Below, in pieces: positions 4,328 through 5,502 of a stretch of 5,502 bases of DNA. This DNA comes from DATJFX01 sp035495465 (GTDB lineage: Bacteria; Patescibacteriota; Doudnabacteria; UBA920; O2-02-FULL-48-8), in assembly GCA_035495465.1 (NCBI GenBank), contig DATJFX010000026.1, positions 1 through 5,502 on the forward strand, written 5' to 3'. The translations under genes and the position numbers were made by a program. The notes under the pieces were generated by a model that was not told the origin of the DNA, ran no database searches, and saw only the letters and a program-made list of their open reading frames with translations. Position 1 is the stretch's first letter; the number at the start of each line of letters is the position of its first letter.

Positions 4328-5387
4328 GTTTTTTCTGAGATTGCTGATAAACCGCATATAATGCGGCTATGATCGCTAACATCACCGCAACTAAAATAGC
4401 CAGGGCAATAAGTTTACCCCGAGATTGTAGAAACACTCCCGAGATTCCAAAAATTCCAGTCAAAGCGTATAAAAATAAAACGGCCTGGGGCTGGGAAAGT
4501 CCGATGTCTAAAAGCTTAAAATGCAAATGCTTTCGATCGCCGGAAAAAAAAGGCTGGCCGTTTTTTAATCTTAAAAAAATCACCCATAACATATCTAAAA
4601 GCGGAATGCCCATAATCAATAAGGTGGCCGCGATTTTTCCGCCGGACACAATGGCTAGAACTGCAATCATAAAACCGGCAAAAGTGGATCCGCCTTCGCC
4701 CAGAAATATTTTGGCGGGATGAAAATTTAATATTAAAAATCCCAGCAAACTGCCGGCAAAAATTATGGCAAGCAGAGCTGTTTCAGACTGCATGACCTGC
4801 GGAGTTAAAGATAAGGCAAATAAAACCAAAGCGGCGATAGCTGTTATGCCTGTCACCAACCCGTCCATGCCATCTAATAATTTTGTGGTATATGTCATAA
4901 TCATTGTCCAGAAAAATACAACAATCCCGGACAACACCGGCAAGCCTAAAAATTTCACGCTGTCTGTAAAAAGAACCGTGTTTGTAAAAGGATTATGAAT
5001 ACTCACTGCATGCACTCCGGAACAGACTACTATCAAAGAGGCTAATATGGGAAAAATGACAGAATACTTGGCTGGCAGACGGTAGCGATCGTCTAGATAG
5101 CCGCCGAGCATTAAAAATCCACCCCCCAGCCAAATCCCTATTAAAACTAAAAATGGAATATTGCCATGGGTAAGCCGGCCGCTAAGCACCCCGATCGCAG
5201 TAACTAAAAAAAAGCTGCCGTAAATAGCCCACCCGCCTAACATGGGGGTGGGTTTTTTATGAAGGTGGCGGTTCTCATCCGGTAAATCTACGATTCGGCG
5301 TGAGCGGGCAAACTTCGCTACCCACACCGTCCCTATAAAAGAAATAAAGAAAGCCAGAGAAAACGCGGCGAAATATAAAAATTTCAT
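4320..5387 (-). CDS. WecA/MraY-family undecaprenyl-phosphate glycosyl-1-phosphate transferase
   Basis: An integral membrane enzyme of the MraY/WecA/TagO family (PF00953), which moves a sugar-1-phosphate from a UDP-sugar to undecaprenyl phosphate at the inner membrane face, the first step of lipid-linked glycan synthesis. The 355 residues hold about ten to eleven hydrophobic helices. Motifs are RHLHKKPTPMLGG (40-52), LGGYLDDRYRLPAK (94-107, Asp99/Asp100), TKLLDGMDGL (168-177), NFHPAKIFLGEGGS (221-234) and the cytosolic GDRKHLHF (283-290). The single His-x-His loop favours WecA/TagO-like over MraY, and the sugar is not determined. Two positions differ from the common consensus: Lys169 where most members have Asn (N-x-x-D-G-x-D), and Glu231 where MGDxGS has Asp. 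The start ATG overlaps the stop of the upstream gene (ATGA), and DUF192 overlaps the end, so three genes are coupled. No SD site is visible. Confidence 0.93.
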   Translation of the reverse strand: MKFLYFAAFSLAFFISFIGTVWVAKFARSRRIVDLPDENRHLHKKPTPMLGGWAIYGSFFLVTAIGVLSGRLTHGNIPFLVLIGIWLGGGFLMLGGYLDDRYRLPAKYSVIFPILASLIVVCSGVHAVSIHNPFTNTVLFTDSVKFLGLPVLSGIVVFFWTMIMTYTTKLLDGMDGLVTGITAIAALVLFALSLTPQVMQSETALLAIIFAGSLLGFLILNFHPAKIFLGEGGSTFAGFMIAVLAIVSGGKIAATLLIMGIPLLDMLWVIFLRLKNGQPFFSGDRKHLHFKLLDIGLSQPQAVLFLYALTGIFGISGVFLQSRGKLIALAILVAVMLAIIAALYAVYQQSQKKHE

Positions 5388-5502
5388 GCAGTTTTGGTTT
5401 TTATTACAGACTGGTTGGAAACTTCATTTCCCGGATCATTTTTTCTAAATTTAGGCGTAACCCAAAAAGATTCCATGTAAAAACCGAGCATTAACCGAGT
5501 CT
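5384..5502 (-). CDS. 3' end of an unidentified gene (38 codons visible)
   Basis: This minus-strand frame enters from the right edge and stays open for 38 codons (first full codon ends at 5500) to a TGA at 5384-5386. The TGA overlaps the transferase ATG in the classic ATGA arrangement, strong evidence of a real upstream operon gene. The visible tail begins TRLMLGFYMESFWVTPKFRK and ends SVIKTKTA. No conserved motif is recognised. Given the operon, a glycan or envelope function is possible but cannot be claimed. Confidence 0.6.
   Translation of the reverse strand, partial: TRLMLGFYMESFWVTPKFRKNDPGNEVSNQSVIKTKTA

Noticed and set aside
5478..5500. Short direct repeat (ACCGAG twice)
   Set aside because: Only two 6-7 bp copies inside an open coding frame; no array or regulatory context.

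Overview
The window looks like a chromosomal piece of an uncultivated bacterium, most plausibly a member of the Candidate Phyla Radiation (Patescibacteria). The grounds are short, tightly packed core genes, an AT-leaning codon style, a WecA/MraY-type transferase with the variant motif TKLLDGMDGL, and near-absence of Shine-Dalgarno (SD) sites in front of the core genes. This is judgement by eye, not by phylogeny. TGA is a normal stop here (DUF192 gene and the truncated gene at the right edge), so this is not the UGA=Gly lineage.

Layout, left to right. 1-218: leader region of dnaB, holding a 110-bp element bounded by a perfect 17-bp inverted repeat that can fold into a three-way junction, then three abutting DnaA-box-like 9-mers, then a sigma70-type promoter with almost no leader. 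219-1637 (+): dnaB, replicative helicase. 1627-1796: a long imperfect hairpin that includes the dnaB stop codon, followed by a bidirectional terminator. 1813-2384 (-): two small GC-richer genes of unknown function (here A and B) with good SD sites. 2419-2460: divergent, physically overlapping promoters for gene A and recR. 2461-3078 (+): recR, recombination mediator. 3081-3109: terminator. 3108-3449 (-): two small genes (C and D) in the same reading frame, separated by a single TGA; C is a one-helix membrane protein. 3473-3506: rplU terminator. 3512-3823 (-): rplU (bL21) with its own promoter. 3872-4327 (-): secreted or membrane-anchored DUF192 protein. 4320-5387 (-): WecA/MraY-type glycosyl-1-phosphate transferase. 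5384-5502 (-): 3' end of an unidentified gene that overlaps the transferase start by 4 bp.

The right-hand genes (unknown, transferase, DUF192) form a translationally coupled minus-strand operon that opens a lipid-linked glycan pathway at the membrane; rplU follows with its own promoter. dnaB and recR are replication/repair genes on the plus strand. The A/B and C/D pairs sit on the opposite strand on either side of recR, have strong SD sites and GC-rich third codon positions, and match no family I recognise. They are the best candidates for acquired or undescribed material. The regulatory DNA upstream of dnaB is the other highlight.
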